Shown here in pieces: positions 44,317 to 44,958 of a DNA stretch of 44,958 nucleotides. The translations under genes were made by a program, and so were the position numbers. The notes under the pieces were generated by a model, which searched no databases, was not told the DNA's origin, and saw nothing but the letters and a program-made list of their open reading frames with translations. The stretch lies in NCBI GenBank assembly GCA_017417385.1, contig JAFPZF010000042.1, forward strand, positions 1-44,958. The letters run 5' to 3'. How positions within the stretch are numbered: position 1 is the first letter of the stretch; each line of letters begins with the position of its first letter. This stretch comes from Bacteroidales bacterium. GTDB taxonomy: Bacteria > Bacteroidota > Bacteroidia > Bacteroidales > Marinilabiliaceae.

Positions 44317-44958
44317 TCAACTGATAGATTTATACTCGCCGGGAGTCATGCCGGTGAGGCGACGGAAGTATTTTGAGAAGAATGAGGGATTGGCAAAATG
44401 CATCTCATCGGCAATCTGTGCTGCAGGTTTATCCGTGTGGCGCAGTTCTATTTTTATACGCGTGATGAGGGCACGGTCAATCCAGTCTTTGGCTGTGACG
44501 CTGCTTGTTTGGCGGATAATGGTGCTCAGGTAGCGCTCAGTTAGGCACATGCGGTCGGCATAGTATCCTATCTGATGATGTTCGGCACAGTGTTGGGTAA
44601 CCAGTTGGAGGAAGCGATCGAAGATGGTCTGCTCGCGCGAACGACTGCTGGCCTGTTGGTCGATCTGCTGCTGGAACAGCTGGTTGTAGTGGTGCATCTG
44701 GGCTGCTACGAGGGCTGTGACGGTGGGACGATGATAGTCGTCGGAGGCATGAACCATTTGCCAAATGGTGTCCAGAATATGTCTGGCAGTAGCGATATTC
44801 TCTTCGCTGACGAGTAACTGGAAGTCGCGCACCTGCCCGTTGAAGGCCGACGGCATCTGTCCCTGTGCAAAGGGCATGGGGAAGTTAGAAAAAAGTCCCA
44901 TTCCGAAGATGCGGAGGTCAGGCGACAGACGCTTGGGATGGATGATGGTACCAGGACC
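44317..44958 (-). CDS. AraC-family transcriptional regulator (5' end beyond window)
   Basis: A partial gene whose frame stays open to the window edge, so its start is outside (ATG at 44901 is internal: in-frame HPKRLSPDLRIFG precedes it). The visible 213 residues include a C-terminal AraC-type DNA-binding domain with two helix-turn-helix units (IGYYADRMCLTERYLSTIIRQ and KPAAQIADEMHFANPSFFSKYFRRLTGMTPGEYK) after a helical linker. It uses CGC/CGT for Arg and C-rich codons, unlike the intact minus-strand genes in the window. Combined with the transposase scrap beside it, this suggests a different origin or an inverted segment. Confidence 0.88.
   Translation of the reverse strand, partial: GPGTIIHPKRLSPDLRIFGMGLFSNFPMPFAQGQMPSAFNGQVRDFQLLVSEENIATARHILDTIWQMVHASDDYHRPTVTALVAAQMHHYNQLFQQQIDQQASSRSREQTIFDRFLQLVTQHCAEHHQIGYYADRMCLTERYLSTIIRQTSSVTAKDWIDRALITRIKIELRHTDKPAAQIADEMHFANPSFFSKYFRRLTGMTPGEYKSIS

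Noticed and set aside
44108-44533. 141-residue plus-strand gene
   Set aside because: Its first 42 codons are the transposase remnant and the rest is antisense to the AraC gene.

Overview
The window is from the phylum Bacteroidota, almost certainly order Bacteroidales. The evidence is a SusC/SusD pair, Bacteroidetes-type -7 promoter boxes (TAnnTTTG), many lipoproteins with short loose lipoboxes, a KduI/KduD uronate pathway, a Prevotella/Bacteroides-style surface-protein C-terminus, and intergenic repeats of a style common in that order. Genus cannot be fixed from the sequence alone. Almost all genes lie on the minus strand. The plus strand is strongly C-rich whichever strand is coding, so minus-strand genes favour AGG/AGA for Arg while the two plus-strand genes use CGC and C-ending codons. 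This looks like replication-strand skew.

Layout, left to right. 1-1240 is non-coding repeat-rich sequence with a decayed integrase scrap. 1.3-8.5 kb holds an AIM24-like protein, a 1058-residue modular secreted surface protein, a HAD hydrolase and a GH3-type acyl-adenylating enzyme. 8.7-24.8 kb is a carbohydrate-utilisation locus read right to left: a frameshifted beta-helix lipoprotein (DUF4957/DUF5123-like), SusC, SusD, an SGNH acetylesterase, a DUF5703-like hydrolase, then the housekeeping pair ruvX-def, then kduI, kduD and a DUF4861 lipoprotein. KduI/KduD process the unsaturated uronate released by polysaccharide lyases, so the substrate is probably a uronic-acid glycan such as pectin, although no recognisable lyase is in view. 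25.2-29.5 kb is a second sugar operon (DHDPS/NAL-family aldolase, sodium:solute symporter, L-fucose isomerase). 30-34.9 kb has a FadL-type porin, a Trp/Tyr/Gly- and Ser/Arg-rich lipoprotein, and an Lrp regulator divergent from an aldo/keto reductase. 35.1-36.5 kb is a small operon (flavodoxin, unknown protein, YecH-like protein). 36.6-41.7 kb is a restriction-modification-like system whose main protein (GIY-YIG nuclease, SF2 helicase, Eco57I-type methylase) appears split by a one-base frameshift. 41.9-43.7 kb has a PNPOx-like lipoprotein and a rhodanese/metallo-beta-lactamase lipoprotein. 43.95-44.96 kb changes composition: a dead IS4-type transposase fragment followed by a partial AraC regulator with different codon use.

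The most unusual structure is a family of four related interspersed elements (6384-6741, 15527-15789, 17370-17698, 29549-29671). They have imperfect terminal inverted repeats and nested hairpin modules whose arms change together between copies (compensatory changes). They sit between co-directional genes of the sugar loci, all in the same orientation, and the shortest copy looks like the bare core into which hairpin modules have been added. A separate large-unit repeat family fills the first 1.2 kb.

Two genes (the beta-helix lipoprotein at 24.7 kb and the helicase/methylase at 38.64 kb) each carry what looks like one extra base, either real mutations or assembly errors.
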